Source: Halomonas sp. (GTDB lineage Bacteria; Pseudomonadota; Gammaproteobacteria; Pseudomonadales; Halomonadaceae). From it: a stretch of DNA of 6,892 nucleotides. A model generated the notes under the pieces. The model was not told the DNA's origin. It worked only from the letters and a program-made list of their open reading frames with translations, and did not search any database. Shown here piece by piece: positions 1 to 6,892 of this stretch (position 1 is its first letter; every line of letters begins with the position of its first letter). Made by a program: the position numbers and the translations under genes. The stretch spans positions 1-6,892 of the forward strand of contig PWIZ01000298.1 in the NCBI GenBank assembly GCA_003560175.1, given 5' to 3'.

Positions 1-1397
<1,397 letters not shown>

Positions 1398-1404
1398 GTC
1401 TGTG

Positions 1405-1409
1405 TCCTT
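1405..1409 (-). promoter_or_regulatory. Ribosome binding site of dapD
   Basis: The minus strand reads AAGGA, 7 bases before the dapD ATG at 1397. It is one of the two best Shine-Dalgarno matches on this strand. dapD also has a 77-base gap in front of it, so it is probably translated independently rather than by coupling to the gene upstream. Confidence 0.7.
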
Positions 1410-1435
1410 GTGGAGATGGCGTGTCTTGGGAGGCG

Positions 1436-1457
1436 GGCCGCCGGCGAGGCGGTGGCC
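1436..1457. repeat. GC-rich inverted repeat between yffB-like gene and dapD
   Basis: The two 8-base arms, 1436-1443 and 1450-1457, flank a 6-base loop. On the plus strand they pair fully with one G-U. In the minus-strand transcript, which is the expected one, the same position is an A-C mismatch. No T-run follows on the minus strand, so this is not a classic intrinsic terminator for the dap transcript. It may be an RNA processing or stability element, or chance in GC-rich DNA. Confidence 0.4.
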
Positions 1458-1474
1458 GCTGTGTTCGGGTGACC

Positions 1475-1819
1475 TTAGCCGGTCAGGGCGTCATAGTCGC
1501 CGTCGCGGTAGCCGACGAGGATCTCGTCGCCGGTGTCGAGCAGCGGTCGCTTGAGCAGGGTGGGGTTGGCGAGCAGCAGCTCCCGGGCCTTGTTGGCGTC
1601 CACCTCCTGCTTCTCCTCGTCGGGGAGGTTGCGCCAGGTGGTGCTGCGCTTGTTGAGGGCCTCCACCACCGGCACCTTCTCGAGAAGATGCTCGAGCAGG
1701 GCGGCGGAGAGGCCGTCCTCGCGCAGGTCATGGAACAGGTAGGGAATGCCGGTGCCGTCCATCGCCTTGCGCGCGCGGCGGCAGGTGTCGCAGTTCTTGA
1801 TGCCGTAGAGGGTGAACAT
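1475..1819 (-). CDS. yffB: ArsC/Spx-family thioredoxin-fold protein (YffB-like)
   Basis: This 114-residue protein belongs to the ArsC/Spx/YffB family of small thioredoxin-fold proteins. Its start, MFTLYGIKNCDTCRRARKAM, matches the YffB pattern, with Cys10 in the position of the ArsC catalytic cysteine. Other family marks are TTWRNL at about 60-65 and KRPLL at 90-94, which holds the conserved Arg-Pro pair. The function of YffB is not firmly known. Some family members act as glutathione-dependent thiol reductases and Spx is a transcription regulator; true arsenate reduction should not be assumed. A second cysteine gives a CxxC (Cys10, Cys13), as in Spx. I chose the ATG at 1819 over the GTG at 1822 because AGGAGG lies 5 bases before the ATG but only 2 before the GTG. 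The start shares one base with the dapC stop (TGATG). A yffB gene beside dap genes is common in gammaproteobacteria, including E. coli beside dapE. Confidence 0.9.
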   Translation of the reverse strand: MFTLYGIKNCDTCRRARKAMDGTGIPYLFHDLREDGLSAALLEHLLEKVPVVEALNKRSTTWRNLPDEEKQEVDANKARELLLANPTLLKRPLLDTGDEILVGYRDGDYDALTG

Positions 1820-3018
1820 CACAGCCTCCTCTCGATGAAGCGACGCAGGCGGCGAGCCGCCTCCACGGTGGGGGCTACCTCGGCCACCAACGCCAGGCGG
1901 ATCCGACCGCTGCCGGGATTGACACCCTGGGTGCCGGGACGCCCCATATACGAACCGGGCAGGACGCTGACGTGCTCCTCGGCGTAGAGCGCCCGGGCGA
2001 AGGCCTCGTCATCGCCGCCGGGCACCGCCGGCCAGAGGTAGAAACTCGCCTCGGGCGCCGGGAAGTCCATCACCGGGGCGAGGATCTCGGTGACCGCGGC
2101 GAAGGTCTCGCGGTAGGTGTCGCGGTTGGTGCGCACGTGGGCTTCGTCATTCCAGGCGGTGATCGAGGCGTGCTGCACCGGCAGCGCCATGGCGCAGCCG
2201 TGGTAGGTGCGGTAGCGCTTGAAGGGGGCGATCAGTGCGGCATCGCCGGCCACGAAGCCGGAGCGCAGCCCCGGCAGGTTGGAGCGCTTGGAGAGTGAGT
2301 GGAAGACCAGGCAGCGACGGTAGTCGTGGCGGCCAAGCGATGCGCAGGCCTCCAGCAGCCCCGGCGGCGGAGTCGCCTCGTCCAGATAGAGCTCCGAATA
2401 GCACTCATCGGAGGCGATGAGGAAGTCATGCTCATCGGCCAGGGTGATCAGCTTCTGGAACTCCGCCAGGGGCGTCACCGCACCGGTGGGGTTGCCCGGG
2501 GAGCAGAGAAACACGATCTGCACCTGGCGCCAGGTCTCGGCGGGCACGGCATCGAAGTCGGGCCGAAAGCCGTTCTCGGCGCTGCAGTCCAGGTAGAGCG
2601 GTTCGCCGCCGGCCAGCAGGGTGGCGCCCTCGTAGATCTGATAGAAGGGGTTGGGTACTACCACCCTGGCCGGACGGGTGCGATCCAGCGCGGCCTGGAC
2701 GAAGGCGAAGATCGCTTCGCGGGTGCCGTTCACCGGCAGCACCTGGGTCTCCGGATCGAGGCCCGCGAGCCCGAAGCGTCGCGTTGCCCAGCCGGCGATG
2801 GCCGTGCGCAGTTCGGGGAGTCCGGCGGTGGCGGGGTAACGGGCGAACTCGGCCTGGTGCTCGACCAGGGTGGCCAGCGCCGCCGGGTAGGGGGCGTGCT
2901 GGGGCTCGCCGATGGTCAGCGGCACGTGGGCCAGCCCCTCGGGGGGCGTCACGCCGGCCTTGAGGGCGGCGAGCTTCTCGAAGGGGTAGGGTTTGAGGGC
3001 GTCGAGATCGGGGTTCAT
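1819..3018 (-). CDS. dapC: Succinyldiaminopimelate aminotransferase (PLP-dependent, fold type I)
   Basis: DapC transfers the amino group of glutamate to N-succinyl-2-amino-6-ketopimelate, giving N-succinyl-LL-diaminopimelate; it works between DapD and DapE, both encoded just downstream. The 399-residue length is normal for a class I/II aminotransferase. Visible marks are SPGNPTG at 173-179 (Asn176 contacts the cofactor), SDECYSE at 203-209 (Asp204 pairs with the pyridine nitrogen, Tyr207 contacts PLP), HSLSKRSNLPGLR with the Schiff-base Lys244, and GRIRLAL with the carboxylate-binding Arg374. The N-terminal MNPDLDALKPYPFEKL is characteristic of the gammaproteobacterial DapC subgroup, which favours DapC over ArgD or a generic aspartate aminotransferase. 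The ATG at 3018 has only a weak GGA upstream. A strong promoter lies in the gap behind it. The last codons carry the ribosome binding site of the next gene, and the stop shares a base with that gene's ATG. Confidence 0.93.
   Translation of the reverse strand: MNPDLDALKPYPFEKLAALKAGVTPPEGLAHVPLTIGEPQHAPYPAALATLVEHQAEFARYPATAGLPELRTAIAGWATRRFGLAGLDPETQVLPVNGTREAIFAFVQAALDRTRPARVVVPNPFYQIYEGATLLAGGEPLYLDCSAENGFRPDFDAVPAETWRQVQIVFLCSPGNPTGAVTPLAEFQKLITLADEHDFLIASDECYSELYLDEATPPPGLLEACASLGRHDYRRCLVFHSLSKRSNLPGLRSGFVAGDAALIAPFKRYRTYHGCAMALPVQHASITAWNDEAHVRTNRDTYRETFAAVTEILAPVMDFPAPEASFYLWPAVPGGDDEAFARALYAEEHVSVLPGSYMGRPGTQGVNPGSGRIRLALVAEVAPTVEAARRLRRFIERRL
1825..1830 (-). promoter_or_regulatory. 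Ribosome binding site deciding the start of the yffB-like gene
   Basis: A full AGGAGG lies within the last Arg codons of dapC, 5 bases before the ATG at 1819. The spacing favours the ATG over the GTG three bases earlier. The overlap of this site, the stop codon and the start codon is a typical translational-coupling arrangement. Confidence 0.75.
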
Positions 3019-3056
3019 GGGTATCCAGGCGCGCCTCGCCGGCCGTGGCCTCGGGC

Positions 3057-3076
3057 GTCGTTATGTGAGTCGTTAT
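3057..3076. repeat. Two 8-base direct repeats (GTCGTTAT) in the dapC leader
   Basis: GTCGTTAT occurs at 3057-3064 and again at 3069-3076, one 12-base period apart. Seen from dapC, the repeats lie in the untranslated leader, about 20-40 bases downstream of the predicted transcription start. A short CGAC-AAC-GTCG dyad lies just promoter-proximal of them. They could be a repressor site or part of an RNA fold; chance cannot be excluded at this length. Confidence 0.35.
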
Positions 3077-3102
3077 CGAGCGACGTTGTCGGAAGGGGCT
3101 TG

Positions 3103-3131
3103 ATTATAGGGAAGGCGGGAGAATGCCTCAA
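3103..3131 (-). promoter_or_regulatory. Sigma-70 promoter for dapC-yffB-dapD-dapE
   Basis: Read on the minus strand, a -35 box TTGAGG (3126-3131) is followed after exactly 17 bases by a perfect -10 box TATAAT (3103-3108). The start point should be near 3096, giving a dapC leader of about 78 bases. The -35 box begins 7 bases past the glnD stop codon, and I see no terminator between glnD and this promoter, so read-through from map-glnD may add to its output. The leader is too short to hold a lysine riboswitch. Confidence 0.75.
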
Positions 3132-3137
3132 ACGGGC

Positions 3138-5822
3138 CTACCCGGAGACATCCAGCACCTCCACCAGCCGCTCGCGCAGCCGCGCCTGGCGCTCGGGGTC
3201 GGTGAGCGGCCGCCCGGCCTTGTCGGTGATGTAGAAGACATCCTCCACCTTCTCGCCCAGGGTGGCGATCTTGGCCGCGGAGAGCGCGATGTCCTGCTCC
3301 ATGAAGATGCGCCCTACACGGGCCAGCAGGCCGGGGCGGTCGGGAGCGATCAATTCCAGCAGGGTGCGCTCGTTGGCCGGGTCCTGTTCGATGATCACCT
3401 CGGTGGGGACACGGAAGTGGCGCAGTTGGCGAGGCGTGTGGCGGGTGACGATCTGCGGATAGTCGTCCGGATCGTCGAGTTCTTCCACCAGATAGGCACG
3501 AATCTCCTCGATGCGGGCGGGGTCGCGAATCGCCTGGCCATGGTCGTCGAGCACGATGAAGGTGTTGAGGGTCCAGTCGCTGCTGGAGGTGGCGATGCGG
3601 GCGTCGTGGATGGAGAGGCCGAGCTGGTCCAGGGCGGCGGCGGTAGCGGCGAAGAGGTCGTCCACCGAGCGGGTATGGATAAAGACCTTGGTGCCACCCT
3701 CGGCCATGTCATCGGCGGGAACGCTGATCAGGATCAGCGGCAGCTGGCTGCCGCCGTGGGCCAGGATGCCCTGGGTCTGCCAGGCGATCTCGCTGGGGGC
3801 GTACTGCAGGAAGTACTCCTCGCCCAGCGACTCCCACAGGTGTTCCACGCTGGCCATGTCGGCGCCGACCGCGGCAAGTAGCGACAGCGCCTCGCTGCGG
3901 GTCTCATTGACCCAGTCGTCTCGCTCCAGCGGGTTCTCGAGGCCGCGGCGCAGGGCCCGCTTGGTCTCGGCGTGGAGCTGGCGCAGCAGCGAGGCGCGCC
4001 AGCCGTTCCACAGTGTCGGGTTGGTGGCGTTGATGTCGGCCACGGTGAGGACGTAGAGGTAGTCGAGACGGGTTTCGTCGCCCACCAGGCGGGCGAAATC
4101 GGCGATCACGTCGGGGTCGGTGGTATCCCGCTTCTGGGCCACCATCGACATGGTCAGGTGGTGCTCCACCAGCCAGCTCACCAGGCGAGTGTCGCGGGTC
4201 GACAGGCCGTGGCGTTCGGCGAAGCCCTCGACATCCCGGGCGCCGAGGAGCGAGTGGTCGCCGCCGCGCCCCTTGCCGATGTCATGGTAGAGCCCGGCGA
4301 TCCACAGCAGCTCCAGCTTGGGCAGCTGGTGGATCAGGGCGGCGGCCACCGGGAAGGTCTCGCGGGCCTCGGGCTTGCGGAAGCCGTGGATGCATTTCAG
4401 CAGCCGCAGGGTGTGGGCGTCGACCGTGTAGATATGGAAGAGGTCGTGCTGCATCAGCCCCACCGCGCGGCCGAACTCCGGCAGATACTTGCCCAGTACG
4501 CCGTAGCGGTTCATGCGTCGGAGCTGGCGGGCCACGTTGCCGCCTGAACGCAGCAGTTCCATGAACAGACTCTGGTGACGCACGTCGTCCCGGTAGAGGT
4601 CGTCCATCAGGTGGCGATGGTCGCGGATCAGGCGAATGGTGTCGGCGCGGACCCCCTCGATCTCCGGGTGTTCGGCCATCAGCAGGAAGAGCTCCAGCAG
4701 CGCCGCGGGCCGGTCTCGGAAGACGGTGCGCGAGCGCGCCTGGATGTAGCCGCCGCGGATCTCGAAGCGATCGTTGAGGGCGGTGGTGTCGAGCACCTCG
4801 CCGGCGTGGAGGATCGCCTCGTCGAAGTGCTGCAGCAGCATATCGTTGAGCCCGGCCAGGGCCGTGACGTGGCGGTAGTAGCGCTTCATGAACTGTTCGA
4901 CGGCGAGGCGCTCCGGGCTGTCGCGGAAGCCGAACAGCTCGGCGATGGTGCGCTGATGGTCGAACTGCAGGCGGTCCTCGGCGCGTCCGGTCAGCATGTG
5001 CAGGGCGTAGCGCACCTGCCACAGGAAGGCCTGGCCCTGGCTGAGGATGCGCAGCTCGGGGTCGTTCATGAAGCCGTTGGCGACCAGGTCCTCGTAGCGC
5101 TGGCTGCCGAAGTGGCGCTTGGCCACCCAGCCGATCATCTGGATGTCGCGCAGGCCCCCGGGGGAGCTCTTGATGTTGGGCTCGAGATGGTACTCGGAGT
5201 TGTTGAAGCGTTGGTGGCGGCTGATCTGCTCCTGCCACTTGGCCTCGAAGAAGCGGTCGGCGGGCCAAAGTCGCGTGGGCGCGAGGCGCGCTTTCATGGC
5301 CCCGCGCAGCCGCTCCGGGCCGGCCACGGTGCGGCTCTCCAGGAGGTTGGTGATCACCGTGACGTCGGCCGCGGCCTCGCGCTCGCAGTCGGATAGCGAC
5401 CTGACGCTGTGGCCGATCTCCAGGCCGATGTCCCACAGGAAAGTGATAAAGGCGGTGAGCGACTCTCGGTAGGGCGCATCGTCGTCCTGCTCGAGCAACA
5501 GCAGCAGGTCGATGTCCGAGTGGGGGTGTAGCTCGCCGCGGCCGTAGCCGCCCACGGCGAGCAGGGCGAGGCCCTCACCCTCGGGCCACTCATGCTGCTC
5601 CCAGGCTACCGCCAGCAGCTGGTCCAGGCACCAGGCGCGACCATGGATCAGGTCGCGGATGTCGGCACCCTCCCGGAAGCGTCCGTCGAGCCGTGCCTGG
5701 ATCTCGCGCAGCGCCGCCTTGAAGGGGGCGATGGGCGAACGGTTGCCCTTGAGCTCGGCGCGGAAGGCATCGGCGTCGAACAGGCTCGCGTCGGGGGAGA
5801 AACGGTAGTGGTGGAGCAGCAT
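3138..5822 (-). CDS. glnD: Bifunctional [PII] uridylyltransferase / uridylyl-removing enzyme
   Basis: GlnD is the glutamine sensor of nitrogen control. It adds UMP to PII proteins (GlnB/GlnK) when glutamine is low and removes it when glutamine is high, which feeds into glutamine synthetase adenylylation and NtrBC. The 894-residue product matches the family length (about 890 in E. coli). Domains in order are: a nucleotidyltransferase domain with GGYGRGELHPHSDIDLLLLL at 91-110 (catalytic Asp103 and Asp105); a linker region with the family block NNSEYHLEPNIKSSPGGLRD at 207-226; an HD hydrolase domain with LYHDIGKGRGGDHS at 511-524 (His513, Asp514) for deuridylylation; and two ACT domains, about 711-780 and 820-892, which bind glutamine. 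The ATG at 5822 lies 4 bases past the map stop and has no good Shine-Dalgarno, so translation is probably coupled to map. All key residues are intact and both activities are expected. Confidence 0.98.
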   Translation of the reverse strand: MLLHHYRFSPDASLFDADAFRAELKGNRSPIAPFKAALREIQARLDGRFREGADIRDLIHGRAWCLDQLLAVAWEQHEWPEGEGLALLAVGGYGRGELHPHSDIDLLLLLEQDDDAPYRESLTAFITFLWDIGLEIGHSVRSLSDCEREAAADVTVITNLLESRTVAGPERLRGAMKARLAPTRLWPADRFFEAKWQEQISRHQRFNNSEYHLEPNIKSSPGGLRDIQMIGWVAKRHFGSQRYEDLVANGFMNDPELRILSQGQAFLWQVRYALHMLTGRAEDRLQFDHQRTIAELFGFRDSPERLAVEQFMKRYYRHVTALAGLNDMLLQHFDEAILHAGEVLDTTALNDRFEIRGGYIQARSRTVFRDRPAALLELFLLMAEHPEIEGVRADTIRLIRDHRHLMDDLYRDDVRHQSLFMELLRSGGNVARQLRRMNRYGVLGKYLPEFGRAVGLMQHDLFHIYTVDAHTLRLLKCIHGFRKPEARETFPVAAALIHQLPKLELLWIAGLYHDIGKGRGGDHSLLGARDVEGFAERHGLSTRDTRLVSWLVEHHLTMSMVAQKRDTTDPDVIADFARLVGDETRLDYLYVLTVADINATNPTLWNGWRASLLRQLHAETKRALRRGLENPLERDDWVNETRSEALSLLAAVGADMASVEHLWESLGEEYFLQYAPSEIAWQTQGILAHGGSQLPLILISVPADDMAEGGTKVFIHTRSVDDLFAATAAALDQLGLSIHDARIATSSSDWTLNTFIVLDDHGQAIRDPARIEEIRAYLVEELDDPDDYPQIVTRHTPRQLRHFRVPTEVIIEQDPANERTLLELIAPDRPGLLARVGRIFMEQDIALSAAKIATLGEKVEDVFYITDKAGRPLTDPERQARLRERLVEVLDVSG

Positions 5823-5826
5823 GGTG

Positions 5827-6618
5827 TCAGCGCTCGAGGAAGGAGAGGTCTTCGTCGCGGCGAGCGGTGAGCACCTCGACGCCGGTCTCGGTCACCAGCA
5901 GGGTGTGCTCCCACTGGGCGGAGAGGCTGCGGTCCTTGGTAATGGCGGTCCAGCCGTCGCGGAGTACCTTGGTGCGGGAGTCGCCGACGTTGATCATGGG
6001 CTCGATGGTGAAGCACATGCCGGCAGCCAGTTCGATGTCTGCCTCGGGGGCGTAGCCGTCATAGTGCAGCACCTGGGGCTCCTCGTGGAAGCCGGCACCG
6101 ATGCCGTGGCCGCAGAAGTCGCGCACCACGGAGTAGCCGCTGGCCTCGGCATGGCCCTGGATGGCGCGGGCCAGCGCCGAGAGGCGCACGCCAGGGCGCA
6201 CCAGGGCGATGCTCCGGTAGAGGCACTCCTGGGTGACACGACACAGCCGCTCGCCCTGGATGGTCTCGCCGATCACGAACATCACGCTGGAGTCGCCGTG
6301 ATAGCCGTCGGCGGTCCTCACGGTGATGTCCAGATTCATGATATCGCCCTTCTTCAGCGTCTTGCTGTCGTCGGGGATGCCGTGGCACACCACGTGGTTG
6401 ATGGAGGTGCACACCGATTTGGGAAAACCGTGGTAGTCCAGGGGGGCGGGGGTGGAGCCGAGTTCGTCGACGATATGGGCGTGGCAGCGGCGGTCGATCT
6501 CGCCGGTAGAGATGCCAGCCTTGACGAAGGGGGTGATCATTTCCAGCACACTGGCGGCCTGGCGGCCGGCTTCGCGCATCTTCTCGATCTCGTCGGGCGT
6601 CTTGATGGGTACGTTCAT
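5827..6618 (-). CDS. map: Methionine aminopeptidase, type I
   Basis: Map removes the initiator methionine from new proteins whose second residue is small, after deformylation; it is usually essential. The 263-residue length is normal for the bacterial type Ia enzyme (264 in E. coli), with no N-terminal extension and no insert. The pita-bread-fold metal ligands are all visible: Asp97 (MNLDITV), Asp109 (GYHGDSS), His171 (CGHGIG), Glu206 (FTIEPM) and Glu237 (QWEHT). His79 in VVCHGIP and His178 in GFHEEP are the substrate-contacting histidines. Relative to E. coli there is one extra residue between the first two ligands. The ATG at 6618 begins MNVPIKTPDEIEKMREAG, the usual family start. Only a weak GAG precedes it. 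glnD follows after 4 bases, and the gene on the other side should be the divergent rpsB. Confidence 0.98.
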   Translation of the reverse strand: MNVPIKTPDEIEKMREAGRQAASVLEMITPFVKAGISTGEIDRRCHAHIVDELGSTPAPLDYHGFPKSVCTSINHVVCHGIPDDSKTLKKGDIMNLDITVRTADGYHGDSSVMFVIGETIQGERLCRVTQECLYRSIALVRPGVRLSALARAIQGHAEASGYSVVRDFCGHGIGAGFHEEPQVLHYDGYAPEADIELAAGMCFTIEPMINVGDSRTKVLRDGWTAITKDRSLSAQWEHTLLVTETGVEVLTARRDEDLSFLER

Positions 6619-6640
6619 GGAATCTCGAGGATAGGGTGGG

Positions 6641-6653
6641 GTCGCCTGGCGAC
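6641..6653. repeat. Perfect 6+1+6 inverted repeat next to the divergent promoter
   Basis: GTCGCC and GGCGAC flank a single central T. The dyad touches the -35 box of the predicted rpsB promoter on one side and lies 22 bases before the map start on the other. It could be an operator serving either direction. It cannot fold as an RNA hairpin without opening the central pairs, so a protein site is more likely than an RNA element. Confidence 0.35.
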
Positions 6654-6682
6654 TTCAACTTGCGCATGATCCATGGTATAAA
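6654..6682 (+). promoter_or_regulatory. Probable rpsB promoter with GC-rich discriminator
   Basis: The plus strand shows TATAAA (6677-6682), five of six bases of the -10 consensus, and a weak -35 TTCAAC (6654-6659) with a 17-base spacer. The bases after the -10 are GCTGCGCG, a GC-rich discriminator of the kind found at promoters of translation-machinery genes that ppGpp represses. Initiation near 6689-6690 would give a leader of about 200 bases up to the window edge. The weak -35 leaves some doubt. Confidence 0.5.
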
Positions 6683-6804
6683 GCTGCGCGTCTTCCTGCA
6701 ATCGCCCGTCCTTCATCGCCCACCCACGTCGAAGCTTCGCCGTGAGGGCCATGCGAGTAGCGGCGGCAGGGCGGCTAAATTCAATGCAACGCCTTGAAAT
6801 CACA

Positions 6805-6886
6805 CACGCACCGGCACATGGTCCCGGGTGCTGTCGTGGTCATCATTGCGATGATGCGGCGGTCGGATCCATGGGGTGCGTGGAGG
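6805..6886 (+). promoter_or_regulatory. Structured mRNA leader ending in a Shine-Dalgarno; candidate S2 autoregulatory element of rpsB
   Basis: An outer 8-base perfect stem pairs 6805-6812 (CACGCACC) with 6875-6882 (GGTGCGTG). Inside it, CATGG-TCC (6817-6824) pairs with GGA-T-CCATG (6865-6873), eight pairs with a single bulged T. The loop holds a perfect 6-base hairpin, CATCAT-TGCG-ATGATG (6841-6856). The outer stem ends on the first G of a GGAGG (6882-6886), followed by six bases to the window edge, so a start codon at or near 6893 would be ideally spaced. S2-mediated autogenous control of rpsB-tsf through a conserved leader is known in E. coli. That this is the equivalent element is an inference from structure and position; rpsB itself is outside the window. 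Confidence 0.55.
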
Positions 6887-6892
6887 CCTAAC

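Larger units (their letters stand above)
6619..6892. other. Non-coding divergent region between map and (off-window) probable rpsB
   Basis: No gene is supported in these 274 bases; the only open frame of note, on the minus strand at 6615-6803, lacks family features and a ribosome binding site. The region holds a 13-base perfect dyad (6641-6653), a plus-strand promoter (6654-6682), a palindrome CGAAGCTTCG (6730-6739) and a structured leader (6805-6882) ending in a ribosome binding site. In gammaproteobacteria the gene divergent from map is normally rpsB, which fits all of these plus-strand signals. Confidence 0.6.

Noticed and set aside
1475..1819. True arsenate reductase (ArsC) for arsenic resistance
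   Set aside because: The size and motifs fit the YffB branch, and the context is lysine synthesis. There is no arsR, arsB or acr3 nearby.
3019..3096. Lysine riboswitch in the dapC leader
   Set aside because: The leader is only about 78 bases, too short for the lysine aptamer (about 170 bases or more), and no matching multi-helix fold is visible.
2299..3234. Long plus-strand open frame (311 residues) opposite dapC
   Set aside because: It is a mirror frame of dapC in GC-rich DNA. The protein is Gly/Ala/Val-rich with no recognisable family, and it has no credible start context.
4575..5396. Plus-strand open frame (273 residues) opposite glnD
   Set aside because: It is antisense to the conserved GlnD nucleotidyltransferase and linker regions and shows no domain of its own.
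5821..6669. Plus-strand open frame (282 residues) opposite map
   Set aside because: It covers almost exactly the map gene on the other strand, whose catalytic residues are all intact. The plus-strand product has the His/Gly/Val bias typical of antisense frames.
6675..6701. Minus-strand promoter for map: TATACC (6675-6680) with TTGCAG (6696-6701)
   Set aside because: The spacing is only 15 bases, both boxes are weak, and it would overlap the better plus-strand -10 box face to face. Not strong enough to list as a feature.
6776..6781. Alternative plus-strand -10 (TAAATT) for a shorter rpsB leader
   Set aside because: Only four of six bases match, and no -35-like sequence lies 16-18 bases upstream.
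6615..6803. Minus-strand 62-residue frame upstream of map
   Set aside because: It has no ribosome binding site and no family resemblance, and it overlaps the predicted divergent promoter and rpsB leader. A non-coding region explains this stretch better.

Overview
The window is a compact, GC-rich stretch of core bacterial chromosome. Every recognisable gene lies on the minus strand, so transcription runs from right to left. The proteins are clearly gammaproteobacterial: DapD and DapC are the long forms found in pseudomonads, Halomonas and relatives, and GlnD and Map resemble the E. coli enzymes closely. High GC, acidic proteins and the gene order point to a Halomonas-like (Oceanospirillales) organism. 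That taxon is an inference from style and synteny, not a database match.

In transcription order the genes are map (methionine aminopeptidase I, 6618-5827), glnD (PII uridylyltransferase / uridylyl-removing enzyme, 5822-3138), dapC (succinyl-DAP aminotransferase, 3018-1819), a yffB-like ArsC/Spx-family gene (1819-1475), dapD (tetrahydrodipicolinate succinyltransferase, 1397-372) and dapE (succinyl-DAP desuccinylase, 385 to beyond the left edge). Map trims the initiator methionine of new proteins. GlnD senses glutamine and sets the PII signalling state. DapD, DapC and DapE catalyse three consecutive steps of the succinylase branch of meso-diaminopimelate/lysine synthesis, feeding peptidoglycan and lysine.

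The genes are tightly packed. map and glnD are 4 bases apart, dapC and yffB share one base (TGATG), and dapD and dapE overlap by 14 bases. The main internal break is the 118-base gap between glnD and dapC. It holds a near-consensus sigma-70 promoter (TTGAGG, 17 bases, TATAAT), so dapC-yffB-dapD-dapE probably form a transcription unit of their own, with possible read-through from map-glnD. A 77-base gap before dapD holds a GC-rich hairpin.

The right 274 bases (6619-6892) hold no gene. In this lineage the gene divergent from map is normally rpsB (ribosomal protein S2). The plus strand carries a promoter with a GC-rich discriminator, then a roughly 200-base leader that ends in a nested stem-loop array. 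The outer stem closes exactly on a GGAGG ribosome binding site six bases from the window edge. This fits an autoregulatory S2 leader with the rpsB start just outside the window.

I see no mobile element, CRISPR array, tRNA, rRNA or unfamiliar gene cassette. The window looks like ordinary conserved chromosome. The most interesting parts are regulatory: the putative rpsB leader and the dapC promoter region.
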